Made by a program: the position numbers and the translations under genes. A stretch of 64,000 bases of DNA from Acidobacteriota bacterium (GTDB lineage: Bacteria; Acidobacteriota; Holophagae; Acanthopleuribacterales; Acanthopleuribacteraceae). Under the pieces are notes generated by a model. The model ran no database searches, was not told the origin of the DNA, and was given only the letters and a program-made list of their open reading frames with translations. Below are positions 36,904 to 46,202 of the stretch, in pieces; position 1 is the first letter of the stretch, and the number at the start of each line of letters is the position of its first letter. The stretch lies in contig PDUC01000031.1 in assembly GCA_002747255.1 (NCBI GenBank), positions 40,983-104,982 of the forward strand. Reading direction: 5' to 3'.

Positions 36904-37239
36904 TCAATTAAAACCAAACAGGGAAGGAGGACCGCGTGAATAATTGGGTAAATAAAAAAGAGACGAGCAGCAATAGACGACATGCAGAAAAGCAACAGGT
37001 TCTAACTCAACCGTTTCAAGATTGAAGAAGAGCCAAATACTGGTTTGCCATGACCTCAATATTTGACAGGCAGGGCAAAACTCACTGTCAACCTCTTCAC
37101 AATCAACAGTTGAAAACACCATCTCATGTGTTTGAACAGGACAACAACAGTGAAAACGATGATTATGCACCTCTTTTAATGCGGGAATCAACGTGTTGAT
37201 GAAAATCAGCATTAACGTCAATGTTCTGCTGAACTTCAT
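36904..37239 (-). CDS. His/Cys-rich small exported protein upstream of the TonB receptor
   Basis: A 111-residue protein with a hydrophobic N-terminal segment (about 5-20). A metal-ligand-rich stretch HNHRFHCCCPVQTHEM follows, then CEEVDSEFCPACQ, and near the C-terminus RGPPS. This order (His-Cys, CxxC, PP) is what I recall for small proteins found beside TonB receptors for transition metals. ATG 37239 has GAGGTG about six bases upstream. The 132-bp gap to the receptor start suggests a shared transcript. It probably handles metal in the periplasm or membrane; the metal is not known. Confidence 0.7.
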   Translation of the reverse strand: MKFSRTLTLMLIFINTLIPALKEVHNHRFHCCCPVQTHEMVFSTVDCEEVDSEFCPACQILRSWQTSIWLFFNLETVELEPVAFLHVVYCCSSLFYLPNYSRGPPSLFGFN

Positions 37240-37645
37240 GACACTCACCTCTACCAGCGAATACTGAGCATATGCCCCTTATCAAGTTGATATTGTAGGC
37301 TGGTTCAAGCAGGGTGTCAAGCTGGTTTCATTCTACAATGTATGCATTTCAGTCTCTGTGAACATTGCCAGAGCCGCCCGGTGCTGAAGACAGCAATGGT
37401 TCTTGTTGCTCCAGAGACAAGCCAACAGCCAGCTGGTCGTATTCTGCCTCAGGCTGCCAAGATCGCTCGGCAGCCTATCAAAACGGATTGCAGGCCATGG
37501 CCATACAAAATCGTTTGCCAACTGGGGTGAAAGACCCGTTGACATGGGCCCGCATTCCTATCGGTTCTCATCGACTGTTTTTTACCGGCAAGCATGCGTG
37601 GTTTCTTTTCCGGGGTGACTCAATGAACCGTCTTGCACTCAACAC
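37240..37645. other. Intergenic region upstream of the metal-receptor genes
   Basis: About 400 bp with several short overlapping plus-strand frames, none with a ribosome site or protein-like sequence. An 8-bp inverted repeat, AGGCTGCC with GGCAGCCT (37451-37458 and 37469-37476), is the only clear structure. This region should hold the promoter of the minus-strand small protein and receptor genes. Confidence 0.5.
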
Positions 37646-37671
37646 ATAAAAAAAGCCACTGACAGGTGGCT
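37646..37671 (-). terminator. Terminator of the tRNA operon
   Basis: On the minus strand a 6-bp stem AGCCAC/GTGGCT (37654-37659 with 37666-37671) is followed by seven T residues. It lies 30 bp past the last tRNA. Confidence 0.75.
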
Positions 37672-37700
37672 GATGAACACTTTTATATAAGCGACTTATG

Positions 37701-37790
37701 TGGTGCCCGAGGACGGACTCGAACCGTCACGTCTTTAGGGGACGCAGGATTTTAAGTCCTGTGTGTCTACCAATTTCACCACTCGGGCAC
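37701..37790 (-). tRNA. tRNA-Leu (anticodon TAA)
   Basis: A 90-nt class II tRNA with encoded CCA. The acceptor stem is GCCCGAG/CTCGGGC, the anticodon stem-loop CAGGA-CTTAAAA-TCCTG gives anticodon TAA, there is a long variable arm, and the T-arm is GACGG-TTCGAGT-CCGTC. It is third in the Gly-Cys-Leu operon. Confidence 0.97.
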
Positions 37791-37791
37791 T

Positions 37792-37866
37792 TGGAGGCGA
37801 CGACCAGATTCGAACTGGTGAATGGAAGTTTTGCAGACTTCTGCCTTACCACTTGGCGACGTCGCC
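37792..37866 (-). tRNA. tRNA-Cys (anticodon GCA)
   Basis: A 75-nt tRNA with encoded CCA. The acceptor stem is GGCGACG/CGTCGCC and the anticodon stem-loop GAAGT-CTGCAAA-ACTTC gives GCA. It is one base from tRNA-Leu, in the same transcript. Confidence 0.97.
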
Positions 37867-37941
37867 TCTCTTTATGATCTTACTCTATAATCAACAAAAG
37901 GTTAAGGAAAACCCGATGGAACCTTAACCCGACAGTGAAAG

Positions 37942-38017
37942 TGGAGCGGGTGATGGGATTTGAACCCACGACTTCAACCTTGGCAAGGTTGCACTCTAGC
38001 CACTGAGTTACACCCGC
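37942..38017 (-). tRNA. tRNA-Gly (anticodon GCC)
   Basis: A 76-nt tRNA with encoded CCA. The acceptor stem is GCGGGTG/CACCCGC and the anticodon stem-loop CAACC-TTGCCAA-GGTTG gives GCC. It is first in the operon. The same Gly-Cys-Leu order is found in E. coli glyW-cysT-leuZ. Confidence 0.97.
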
Positions 38018-38041
38018 TCAATGACCTTCAACAAGAGCGAA

Positions 38042-38070
38042 ATTCTAATGGTATTTGCGATCATTGTCAA
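38042..38070 (-). promoter_or_regulatory. Near-consensus promoter of the tRNA operon
   Basis: On the minus strand a perfect TTGACA (complement of 38065-38070) and TAGAAT (complement of 38042-38047) are 17 bp apart. The predicted start is about 15-20 bases before tRNA-Gly. The rest of the gap to rseP (38071-38367) shows no supported gene. Confidence 0.85.
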
Positions 38071-38367
38071 TTAAAAAAATGAAATAAATTGGGTATACCA
38101 GCTAAATCCTGAAAAAGACCAGGAAACGGATGACTTTGGCAGTTGAGCTTGTCCTTTGCCTGGAGTTTTTCTCCGGGCCTTGCTCCGTGTCACACTTGCG
38201 TCCGCGCAGAAGTATCCAGTCAGCTCATTTCTTTTGTCAAAGCTCTTAAAACCCAAACTATAAATGCATTTAGTGCCATTTTCCTTAGTCGCGACAACAC
38301 CCTGTTCCATTTTACTCAAGCACAAGGCCGCAGCCAGATTGCAACTTGCGTTCGATCTATTGTCCTG

Positions 38368-39675
38368 TCAGACAAACAGCTTCATCACGTCCGATATGAG
38401 AACGAGTATAACGAAGGAGATCAGGAAGAAAAAGCCCGCCATTTTAATCTGAACTTTGGTACCCAATGAAAAATCTCGCCGTGTAACGCCTTCTATCAGT
38501 AAGACAAAGATCTCCCCTCCGTCCAGCATGGGGATAGGAATCAGGTTAAAAATCCCCAACTGAAGCGACAACAAGGCCAGCAGAAAGATAAAGGGTTCGA
38601 GCCCTCGATCCAGCGACTCCTTGGCCACCTGTCCAATTCCTATGGGTCCGGACATGGCTTTTACGGAAAGATCGCCAAAGACCATTTTTTTAAGTACCCT
38701 GAGAGCAAAGGTGGAGTGTTCGACAATGTCTTGCCAGGCGGCTTCACCGGCTTCCAGGAAAGCGGCGTTTTCCACCTCCGAATCAAAACCAATCTGAACG
38801 CCGATCAGGTAATCACCCTTATCGTTTTTTTCGGGAACGACGGCAGCTTCAAACCGCTCTCCTGACCTGTTGACAACGAGTACGACACCTTCTTCTTTTC
38901 TCGCTTGAACTGTTTCAAACAACATGTTGGTGCCAGGCGTAAAGAAAATCTTTTGGCCCTCGGCTCTCTCAAGCCAATCGCCCGCTTGCAAACCCGCGCG
39001 TTCTGCCGGCGAGCCCTCAATCACTTTCTGCACAAGAAGGCGGGAAGCCCAGGTAAACTGAATATCGCCAATACCGTCTTTTTTATTGGCTTTCATGGTG
39101 TAGACAATGGTTTGCGGCTTGCCGTCCCTCTCAATTTCCATCTCGATGACCATTTCCGGTGAAATCGCCAGCTCATAACTCAATTTCTCAAAGTGCTTGT
39201 ACTCCACGCCATTGACAGCCAGAATGTGATCTCCGGGCTGAAGGCCGGCCTTGGCCTCGGCACTGTCTGGCTCCACATAGCCCACCGTAATGGGATCATC
39301 CAGCCATTTGACCGCATTCTTGGGTTGTGCTTGCAGGTACCAGAAAACGATAAACGCCAACAGAATGTTGAACAGAGGTCCCATGACCATAACCAGAAAC
39401 CGCACCCATTTAGGGCGGTTGTAAAAGTGTCTGGGATCTTCTGGAATTTCGCCCGTGACACTCACCTCACCGAAGAGGTCCACATAGCCGCCCAGAGGAA
39501 TTAAATTCCAGCGGTAGTCTGTCCCTTTAAAATGAAAACTAAAGAGTTCTTTGCCAAACCCAAAGGCAAAGGTATTGACCCGAATACCCGCCAGCTTAGC
39601 CACAATGAAGTGGCCTAATTCGTGGAAAAGGACAAGTGGAACAACGACCAGTAGAAATGAAAAAGCGTAACTCAA
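38368..39675 (-). CDS. rseP: RseP-type site-2 intramembrane zinc protease
   Basis: A 435-residue site-2 protease that cuts membrane anti-sigma factors or signal-peptide remnants. The first helix carries the zinc motif HELGH (LVLFHELGHFIVAKLAG) and the third carries LDGGEI (IPMLDGGEIFVLLIEG). Two PDZ domains lie between them, recognisable by KAGLQPGDHILAVNG and ERAGLQAGDWLERAEG. The start is a TTG at 39675 overlapping the dxr stop codon (TTGA), so it is translationally coupled to dxr. The dxr-rseP order is common in bacteria. The length is normal. Confidence 0.95.
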   Translation of the reverse strand: MSYAFSFLLVVVPLVLFHELGHFIVAKLAGIRVNTFAFGFGKELFSFHFKGTDYRWNLIPLGGYVDLFGEVSVTGEIPEDPRHFYNRPKWVRFLVMVMGPLFNILLAFIVFWYLQAQPKNAVKWLDDPITVGYVEPDSAEAKAGLQPGDHILAVNGVEYKHFEKLSYELAISPEMVIEMEIERDGKPQTIVYTMKANKKDGIGDIQFTWASRLLVQKVIEGSPAERAGLQAGDWLERAEGQKIFFTPGTNMLFETVQARKEEGVVLVVNRSGERFEAAVVPEKNDKGDYLIGVQIGFDSEVENAAFLEAGEAAWQDIVEHSTFALRVLKKMVFGDLSVKAMSGPIGIGQVAKESLDRGLEPFIFLLALLSLQLGIFNLIPIPMLDGGEIFVLLIEGVTRRDFSLGTKVQIKMAGFFFLISFVILVLISDVMKLFV

Positions 39676-40841
39676 AGAGCATCCTTTGTAAATTGATTGA
39701 TCAATGACCGGGCATGGTTTCTGGCAGCCTTGTCGAGTTCCAGAACATGCTCCAAGTGTATGACGTTTGAATGCTCAAAAGCATTCATGGCATTTTTTAT
39801 GATTTCGGGAATGGCGGTGTATTTTATGGCTCCCCCGAGAAAAGCCTCCACGGCGACTTCATTGGCCGCATTGAGAACACAAGGCCACACAGTTGGTTTT
39901 TCAAGAGCGATACAGGCCAGTTCAATACAGGGGAAGCGTTCTCTGTCAATCGCTTCAAAATGCAAATCCAGAGTTTGGGTAAAGTCCAGATAACCGAAGG
40001 GGCTCTCCATTCGATCCGGATAGCTCAGAGCGTATTGAACAGGATGGGTCATGCTGGTCACACCCATTTGAGCCAAGATCGATCCGTCGAGAAATTCAAC
40101 CATGGAGTGAACTATCGATTGGGGGTGTATGACAGCTTCAATTTGTTCCTTTTCACAATCAAACAGGTGATAGGCCTCTATGACTTCCAGGCCTTTGTTC
40201 ATCATGGTTGAACTGTCAATGGTTATTTTGGGCCCCATTTTCCAGGTGGGATGTTTCAAAGCCTGTTGGGGCGTGATGAGACTCAGGTCGCCTTTGCACG
40301 TTCTGAAAGGTCCTCCTGACGCGGTCAGGACGATTCTTCGCACCTCCGCCCTTCTACCGCCTCTCAAACACTGATGAATGGCATTGTGCTCGGAATCAAC
40401 CGGCAAAATTTGAACATTCATCTTCCTGGCCGCTTCTTTCACAAACACACCGGCTATCACCAGGGCCTCTTTATTGGCAAGTGCAACATCCGATTTCATG
40501 TGAATGGCCGCCATGGTGGGCTGGAGTCCAGCAGCTCCCACAATGGCTGAGACCGTTATATCGACCGGCGTTTCCTGTATGGCCTGGATAATGCCTTGCT
40601 CACCGGCGTAGACTTTAACCGGAAGCCCAGACAACTCTTTGCGAAGATGTTCCGCAGAATCAGGATCAAACATCGCAACAGAGACTGGCCTGTACTTCTT
40701 CACCAGGGAAAGCATTTTTCGCCAGGACCGGCCTGCAACCATGAGTTGAAGTTGGAAGCGATCGGGAAAAGCATCGATGACTTTCAGGGTGGAGTCTCCA
40801 ATGGATCCCGTTGCTCCCAAAAGCGATACGCGTTTATTCAA
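39672..40841 (-). CDS. dxr: 1-deoxy-D-xylulose 5-phosphate reductoisomerase
   Basis: A 389-residue enzyme making MEP from DXP with NADPH, the committed step of the methylerythritol isoprenoid pathway. Motifs: LLGATGSIGDSTLKVI for NADPH, ALANKEALVIAG, LPVDSEHNAIHQCL (metal Asp and Glu), TASGGPFR and the substrate loop HPTWKMGPKITIDSSTMMNKGLEVIEA. ATG 40841 is the natural start. In many genomes cdsA and uppS lie just upstream. Here the upstream 400 bp (40842-41240) contains no supported gene, so this cluster is shortened. Confidence 0.97.
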   Translation of the reverse strand: MNKRVSLLGATGSIGDSTLKVIDAFPDRFQLQLMVAGRSWRKMLSLVKKYRPVSVAMFDPDSAEHLRKELSGLPVKVYAGEQGIIQAIQETPVDITVSAIVGAAGLQPTMAAIHMKSDVALANKEALVIAGVFVKEAARKMNVQILPVDSEHNAIHQCLRGGRRAEVRRIVLTASGGPFRTCKGDLSLITPQQALKHPTWKMGPKITIDSSTMMNKGLEVIEAYHLFDCEKEQIEAVIHPQSIVHSMVEFLDGSILAQMGVTSMTHPVQYALSYPDRMESPFGYLDFTQTLDLHFEAIDRERFPCIELACIALEKPTVWPCVLNAANEVAVEAFLGGAIKYTAIPEIIKNAMNAFEHSNVIHLEHVLELDKAARNHARSLINQFTKDAL

Positions 40842-41240
40842 AAAGTCCTCCGTGGTGCGAGATCCGGGTGTCCCTGTCTTGTGAGCGTATCATACAGGTG
40901 GCAACCTTGAGTTGCCTATCATAATCGGTTTTATTTTGAATTGGAAGAGTTAGGCCGGTTTGTATGGCAACCTGGTGAATTTAAAGAGGCCCGCACCGGA
41001 AGAGTCGCGGTTTACGATCTCAGACGACCTAATCACTCTGCCTGAACAGTTTTGACAAGCCATGTTCTTTTCCCTGCAAGGCCTGGACAAGGCGAACACA
41101 AATCCGGGTGTATCGGTTTGACGAAAGGAATTGAAGCCCCAAGTCTGTTTGCGAACATCGTGAATGGCAGGGAACCCGGCTTGCTCAACAGCATGTAAAA
41201 CCGAAAGGCAAAAGTTTTCAAACTTCAGGCCGTCACAACC
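40842..41240. other. Intergenic region between dxr and the Oar-like receptor
   Basis: About 400 bp. A long minus-strand frame crosses this region but also runs through the terminator and into the receptor gene, so I do not accept it. The dxr promoter is expected here; no strong consensus is visible. Confidence 0.5.
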
Positions 41241-41270
41241 AAAAAAGCCCCGAAAATTCCGGGGCTTTTT
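41241..41270. terminator. Bidirectional rho-independent terminator
   Basis: A 10-bp stem, AAAAAGCCCC (41242-41251) with GGGGCTTTTT (41261-41270), encloses a 9-nt loop. On the minus strand it ends the Oar-like receptor gene, whose stop is 22 bp away. Confidence 0.9.
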
Positions 41271-41292
41271 ATTGGGATTTAAAAAAGTGAAT

Positions 41293-44271
41293 TTAGAACT
41301 TAAAGGCCGCAGTAAGCTTGAACCTTCTGGGTGCGTAGTAGCTTCTTGGTTCGGCATAAGTTGAAGATGAGAAGTAAGGATTGATATTGTAACCTGTCTG
41401 ATTATCGGTCAAGTTGTAAATATCTACCTTGAGTTCAAAATTATAGCGTTCGGCAAATGTAAACCTCTGGGTGTAGGTCAAGTCAACCTGATAGTGCGCG
41501 TCGGAAGTTCTTGAGCCCGCAGGTTCCGCAAAGCGATAAGTTGAGCTGGAACTGCCTGTCCACTCCCGATATACATCGACATTCCATGTTTCCCAGGGCT
41601 GACCACTTTGATAGAAGAGGTTAGCACCCACGGTCGCATTCCAGAAGAGATTGTATTTACCGAGGAGCTTCAGGAGGTGACGTCTGTCGCCCCTGAGGTT
41701 GCCGTACTTGAAGTCCCAAATCTGGCGGCCGGCACCGTCAGCAATAATGGAAGAACCGATGAAGATATTCAAGTCGTTGTTGTATGCTGTGTTATCCTGG
41801 TCAAAATTACCGTAGTAATGACTCCAGGTGTAACTTGCGTTCAGATACCAGTCAGCCGTTCGTTTTTCTATGTTGGCCCCCACCTCGTAGAACTTGGTGA
41901 AAGCACCGTCGAGTTCGGCAATAACATAGGATGAACCGGAACCGATTTGTTCGCGATAGGCATTCAATTCGGGAATATAATCATCCGTGTTGGAGGGTGG
42001 TTCAGCCGAGTTGCCTTCCAGATTGGCCGAATCGCCGAATCTTGAACGCGCGTTGTTGTTGGTGTCTTCCCAGAAGTGGCCTGCTTTTCTGTAACGGGCG
42101 TTGAACTTGCCTGTCCAGCCAGCGGGAAGCTGCTTGTTGTAACTAACCATGTACTCGTCTATGCCGCGGGGAGTCATGTCGGGAACAAAGAGTTTACCGG
42201 ATGAGGAGCTGCGGTCGTAGGAAAGATCGGGAATGACCTCTCCAAATACGTTGAAGAAAACGCGCCTGCGAAGCAGGTGGTAGTTACGCGCCCAGGAGGC
42301 CGCACGGGGCAGAGAGCTTGCCACGGGATTGTACTTGGCATAACTGAATGCCGCCGTATCAGTCTCGTTAATTCTGTAGAGAGCACCCAAGCGAGGCTGG
42401 ATCATTTTGTCCCAGTCAATTTCATACATCTCGTATTTGCTGCCAAGAGACTCGACAAAGCCGCTCAGCGCATTTGAATCGTTCTTCAGATCCTGTCCAT
42501 AAAGGGTGTCTTTACTGAGGAGAACGCCAATATTGAAGTTCCAGTCACCCCATTCGATGTTATCGTTCAGTTCGATGTTCATGGCTTTGTATTCAGAGTG
42601 AACGATGGAGTTGTTACCGGCGTCTGTTTTTCTCAGGTATTCTGCCTGGATGAAAGGAATGCCTGCGAGTTCTTCATAGGAATAATCGCCTGCTGGCATA
42701 CCTTGAAAATCGGAGTACAGGAAGGAGACATAGCCCCAGCCATTTCGGTCCCTGTAGAGGTCTTCTTCATCCTTTGAAGTCTTGAAACCAACGTGGAATG
42801 TATGTTCAGAGGCGCCAAATGCAGCATAGTGATCGTAACTGACCTGGAACGATTTTCTTTGAAAATCCTGGTCGTTAATGGTTGCGTAGGCACCAACTGT
42901 ACCCGCCATATACTGACCTGTGGTGGTATCTAACCAACCGTATTTCTGGAGAATGGGAGCCATGTACTGGTTGAACAGGCCATACTCGTTGGCATCTCTT
43001 AAATTGGCAAGAGATACGCTGCCCATCATGTTGATGTTGTCAATATCGATGGTGGCATCTGCAGCATCGGTGGGTTTAACAGAAAGTATCTGATCCGGGC
43101 CACCAAAGGTATCCAGATCGTAATTGGTGTATTTAAAGCTCATGGAAGCGTTATTGGTGAGAATCCAGTCGCCTTCCAGGATGGCGATGGTTTGATCGGC
43201 CTTGTTACTGGAAGAAACCGTAGGAGCGGAGTTGGCATAGTAATTCAACTTGTAAGAATCCCTGGAAGAATCACGATAACTCGCGTGCAGAGTCAAGCTG
43301 TCGGTGGGAGAAAAGGTGAATTTGAAGAAGTATTCATCTCTGTTGGATTCGCCGTCTTTCAGCTCACCATAAGAGTTGGAACGATTGGAACGCTCGTATT
43401 CCGGTGCATAGTAGGAAACGAAGAAGTAGAGGCGATCTCTGACGACAGGGCCGCCAAGACTGGCAGTCAGCCATGATCGGTCTGTTTCACCCACTAGGGC
43501 CGATTTCGTCTCACGCTCTTCATTGGCACTCCATGAATCAGCCTGCATCTTAAAGCTGATTTCGCCCTTGAACTCGTTGGTTCCGGACTTACTGATGGTG
43601 TTGACGGTGATACCACCGGAACGGTTGTAGTTCACAGCCTGAGCACCGCCTTTGACAACAGCAACTTGGGCAATATCATGTGATGAGGGCTCTGAACTCA
43701 GGGTTCCAAACATGGGCAGAGTCACATCGACACCATCAAACTTGTAGCTGTTGTCCTGCCCACTGCCACCGGCACTGGGACCACGAATTGAATCTTCAGT
43801 GACCTGAACACCTGGAATCATGCGCATCATGTCTCTGTACTCTTCACCCAAGGGCAGTTCTTTGAAGATATCGTCATCAAAACTCGCCTTGATTTCAGTT
43901 GACGTTTTTGAAATGAGAGGAAGTGCACCTTGAACGGTCATCACTTCTTCGGTGGTTTCTGTACTCATGGTTACAGATAAATCAGAATCACCCTGCAGTC
44001 GAACCACCACATCGGCCTTGACCGTACCAAAACCCGCCATGGTAAAGGTCACTTGATAATTCCCTGGGGGAAGTGCTGTCAGGCGGTAGCTACCTGATGC
44101 CTGAGAAATGGTGCTTCTAGGCTTGGGTAACACGTCACCCGTGGCTGAAATTGTCACTCCGGGCAGCCCTTCACCATTGTTAGCGACGACTTTACCGGAT
44201 ATGGAACCAGTTTGCTGGGCCCAACCAAAGGAGCCAGCTAATATGCAAAGGAATAATAAGGTTTTTCTCAC
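41293..44271 (-). CDS. Oar-like TonB-dependent outer-membrane protein
   Basis: A 992-residue outer-membrane protein. Signal peptide 1-18 (ends WAQ); carboxypeptidase-regulatory-like beta domain about 20-105 (SISGKVVANNGEGLPGVTIS, TALPPGNYQVTFTMAGF); plug about 125-240 (KFDGVDVTLPMFG, VAVVKGGAQAVNYNRSGGITVNTISKSGTNEF); then a long barrel ending with an aromatic residue (KLTAAFKF). This Oar-type arrangement is abundant in Acidobacteria and Myxococcota. Substrates are mostly unknown, though one myxobacterial member carries a protease out of the cell. GTG 44271 follows GAGGAGGG at eight bases. It has its own promoter candidate and terminator, so it is monocistronic. Confidence 0.93.
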   Translation of the reverse strand: MRKTLLFLCILAGSFGWAQQTGSISGKVVANNGEGLPGVTISATGDVLPKPRSTISQASGSYRLTALPPGNYQVTFTMAGFGTVKADVVVRLQGDSDLSVTMSTETTEEVMTVQGALPLISKTSTEIKASFDDDIFKELPLGEEYRDMMRMIPGVQVTEDSIRGPSAGGSGQDNSYKFDGVDVTLPMFGTLSSEPSSHDIAQVAVVKGGAQAVNYNRSGGITVNTISKSGTNEFKGEISFKMQADSWSANEERETKSALVGETDRSWLTASLGGPVVRDRLYFFVSYYAPEYERSNRSNSYGELKDGESNRDEYFFKFTFSPTDSLTLHASYRDSSRDSYKLNYYANSAPTVSSSNKADQTIAILEGDWILTNNASMSFKYTNYDLDTFGGPDQILSVKPTDAADATIDIDNINMMGSVSLANLRDANEYGLFNQYMAPILQKYGWLDTTTGQYMAGTVGAYATINDQDFQRKSFQVSYDHYAAFGASEHTFHVGFKTSKDEEDLYRDRNGWGYVSFLYSDFQGMPAGDYSYEELAGIPFIQAEYLRKTDAGNNSIVHSEYKAMNIELNDNIEWGDWNFNIGVLLSKDTLYGQDLKNDSNALSGFVESLGSKYEMYEIDWDKMIQPRLGALYRINETDTAAFSYAKYNPVASSLPRAASWARNYHLLRRRVFFNVFGEVIPDLSYDRSSSSGKLFVPDMTPRGIDEYMVSYNKQLPAGWTGKFNARYRKAGHFWEDTNNNARSRFGDSANLEGNSAEPPSNTDDYIPELNAYREQIGSGSSYVIAELDGAFTKFYEVGANIEKRTADWYLNASYTWSHYYGNFDQDNTAYNNDLNIFIGSSIIADGAGRQIWDFKYGNLRGDRRHLLKLLGKYNLFWNATVGANLFYQSGQPWETWNVDVYREWTGSSSSTYRFAEPAGSRTSDAHYQVDLTYTQRFTFAERYNFELKVDIYNLTDNQTGYNINPYFSSSTYAEPRSYYAPRRFKLTAAFKF

Positions 44272-44334
44272 CTTTTAACCCTCCTCGTTTTAGATTTTTA
44301 ATACATCAATAAATTACGATTAATTCGCATGCCT

Positions 44335-44364
44335 AACTTATCAAAAGCCGAAGTCATTCGTCAA
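44335..44364 (-). promoter_or_regulatory. Candidate promoter of the Oar-like gene
   Basis: On the minus strand TTGACG (complement of 44359-44364) and TAAGTT (complement of 44335-44340) are 18 bp apart, 64 bp before the GTG start. The remaining gap up to the murE stop at 44670 contains nothing else I can support. Confidence 0.55.
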
Positions 44365-44669
44365 GGGCTTATTTCTTTAAAAACATGTGTTTCATGACAT
44401 TTAAGTTCTTGAAAAAAATCAATCTCTCAAAGCGGGCAAAATTTGTATGTCTATCAAACAAACTTTTCTTCGGGAAGTCCTTTGTTTACGGGTGTTTTAC
44501 ATGGGAGGTGTTTCCGCTCAACGTGTTTGGCGTAACGCAGTTGCCATCTAATTTCCAGTTATCCTGGAACTACGGACTTGGGCCATATGATTTAAGTTTA
44601 CCAGGGCCGCAGAGCAATTCTTTTATTAAAGTAATGAGTGTGAATCGTTTTAAATGGAGCGGATGCGTT

Positions 44670-46202
44670 TTAGGACTTGTCCAGAAGACCCAACTCCCGG
44701 CCTTTGATCGCCTCTTCCCGGTCGGAAAAGTAGGATGTTTCATTGCCGATGATCTGGTAATCCTCGTGCCCTTTGCCAACCAGGAAGACCACATCGCCCT
44801 TTTCCGTCTGCTTCAAAAGCCTGTGAATGGCTTTGCCCCGATCTTTCTCAATAAATACGGGCTTGCAACCCGACTGCAAAATTTCTTCAATAATTTTATC
44901 GGGATCTTCATTTTTCGGGTTGTCATTGGTCAGCACAATGCAGTCCGCGACTTTTTTAGCCGCAGCTCCCATATCGATTCTCTTGCGGGGATCCTTTCCC
45001 CCTCCGCAGCCGAATAAAACCCACAACTTGTTTTTCACAAAGGGTTTAACTGCTGTAAGCAGGCTTTCCAGGCCAACTCCCGTATGGGCGTAGTCCACAA
45101 AAACGGCCACATCGCTGTTTCCAACAGGTTCCAAGCGACCGGGTACAACCGGAAGATCATTCAAGGCCCGCGCTGTTTGAGCCGGATCGTAACCCAGCGA
45201 AACAAGAGAGGCAAAAGCAGCTGCCAAATTGCTGCCATTGTAATTGCCAATGAGATTGGTTTGAATGTGGCAGGAATTGTTTTGATACTCTAAATACAAA
45301 ACACTACCCTGAACGGATTGTTCAAATCGCTTTATTTTCAAATCGGGGTTGCGTTCAAAACCGAACGTGATAACCGGTAAGTTCAAATCGCCTGCAAGAT
45401 CCACCAGTCTGCGGCCATAGGGGCAGTCTGTATTGATGACAGCGCCGCCTGTTTTCAGCTCGTTTTTCAAGGCTCGCTCTCTGGCCAGCTGTTTGAACAA
45501 ACCCACCTTGACCTGAAAGTACTCCTCCATATCAGCGTGATAATTGAGATGATCGGGTGTCAAGTTGGTAAAGACACAGGTATCGTAGGCAACATCGCTC
45601 ACTCTGTGTTGATGCAATGCATGAGATGACGTCTCGAGGGCACAGGTTTCAATACCGGCATCCAGTGCCAGCTTCAAACTGGTGTGAATTTCTTTGGCTC
45701 CCGGTGTGGTCATGACGATTTCGCCGGCGTGCAAGGTTTGAACCTTTCCCGAACGCTCCACCCTGCCCTCTGCAGAGATGCCCAGACTTCCAATTCGAAT
45801 GCAAGGCGCGTTTAACTTGTACAATGCGTGGTGGACAAGCCAGTGAATCGTTGTTTTTCCATTGGTTCCGGTAATGCCTATGACCTTCATCTTTTTGGAT
45901 GGATTACCTGAATACAGGGCGCATATCCTGGACCAGGCTTTTTGACTGTTATCCACAACTAGCCCGGGAAAATTTCCCAGCCGCGCTTCATCCTGCACAA
46001 CGGCCGCAACAGCTCCACCGGCAAAAGCGGATGCCAGGAAGCTGTGCCCATCCACTTCCGGTCCCCGATAGGCTGTGAACAGCATTCCCTTTTTAACGTT
46101 CCTGCTGTCACAAGTTACATCTGTTACAAGCGCTTCAACAGGACAACCGTTAACCGGTTTCCCATTGATTGCCTCTGCATATTGTTCCAGAGTCAATTTC
46201 AA
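44670..46202 (-). CDS. murE: UDP-N-acetylmuramoyl-tripeptide synthetase MurE
   Basis: A cytoplasmic Mur ligase of 510 residues that adds the third amino acid to the UDP-MurNAc dipeptide. ATP site GITGTNGKTT; TTPGAKEIH and ETSSHALHQHR (MurE-specific); DYAHTGVGLESLL; FGCGGGKDPRKR; the amino-acid-selecting motif is TNDNPKNEDP. In the family DNPR marks meso-diaminopimelate; Lys replaces Arg here, so the substrate is probably meso-DAP but not certain. I start it at the TTG at 46202, six bases after CGGAGG, rather than the TTG at 46241 upstream of that ribosome site. The usual murF/mraY neighbours are absent. Confidence 0.95.
   Translation of the reverse strand: MKLTLEQYAEAINGKPVNGCPVEALVTDVTCDSRNVKKGMLFTAYRGPEVDGHSFLASAFAGGAVAAVVQDEARLGNFPGLVVDNSQKAWSRICALYSGNPSKKMKVIGITGTNGKTTIHWLVHHALYKLNAPCIRIGSLGISAEGRVERSGKVQTLHAGEIVMTTPGAKEIHTSLKLALDAGIETCALETSSHALHQHRVSDVAYDTCVFTNLTPDHLNYHADMEEYFQVKVGLFKQLARERALKNELKTGGAVINTDCPYGRRLVDLAGDLNLPVITFGFERNPDLKIKRFEQSVQGSVLYLEYQNNSCHIQTNLIGNYNGSNLAAAFASLVSLGYDPAQTARALNDLPVVPGRLEPVGNSDVAVFVDYAHTGVGLESLLTAVKPFVKNKLWVLFGCGGGKDPRKRIDMGAAAKKVADCIVLTNDNPKNEDPDKIIEEILQSGCKPVFIEKDRGKAIHRLLKQTEKGDVVFLVGKGHEDYQIIGNETSYFSDREEAIKGRELGLLDKS

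Noticed and set aside
37365-37649. 94-codon plus-strand frame and several shorter ones before the tRNA terminator
   Set aside because: Competing overlapping frames without ribosome sites; no recognisable domain.
37701-38017. tRNA cluster as a site of mobile-element insertion
   Set aside because: No integrase, direct repeats or compositional break flanks the tRNAs.
40950-41357. 135-codon minus-strand frame between dxr and the Oar-like gene
   Set aside because: It runs through a strong terminator hairpin and overlaps the end of the receptor gene in another frame.
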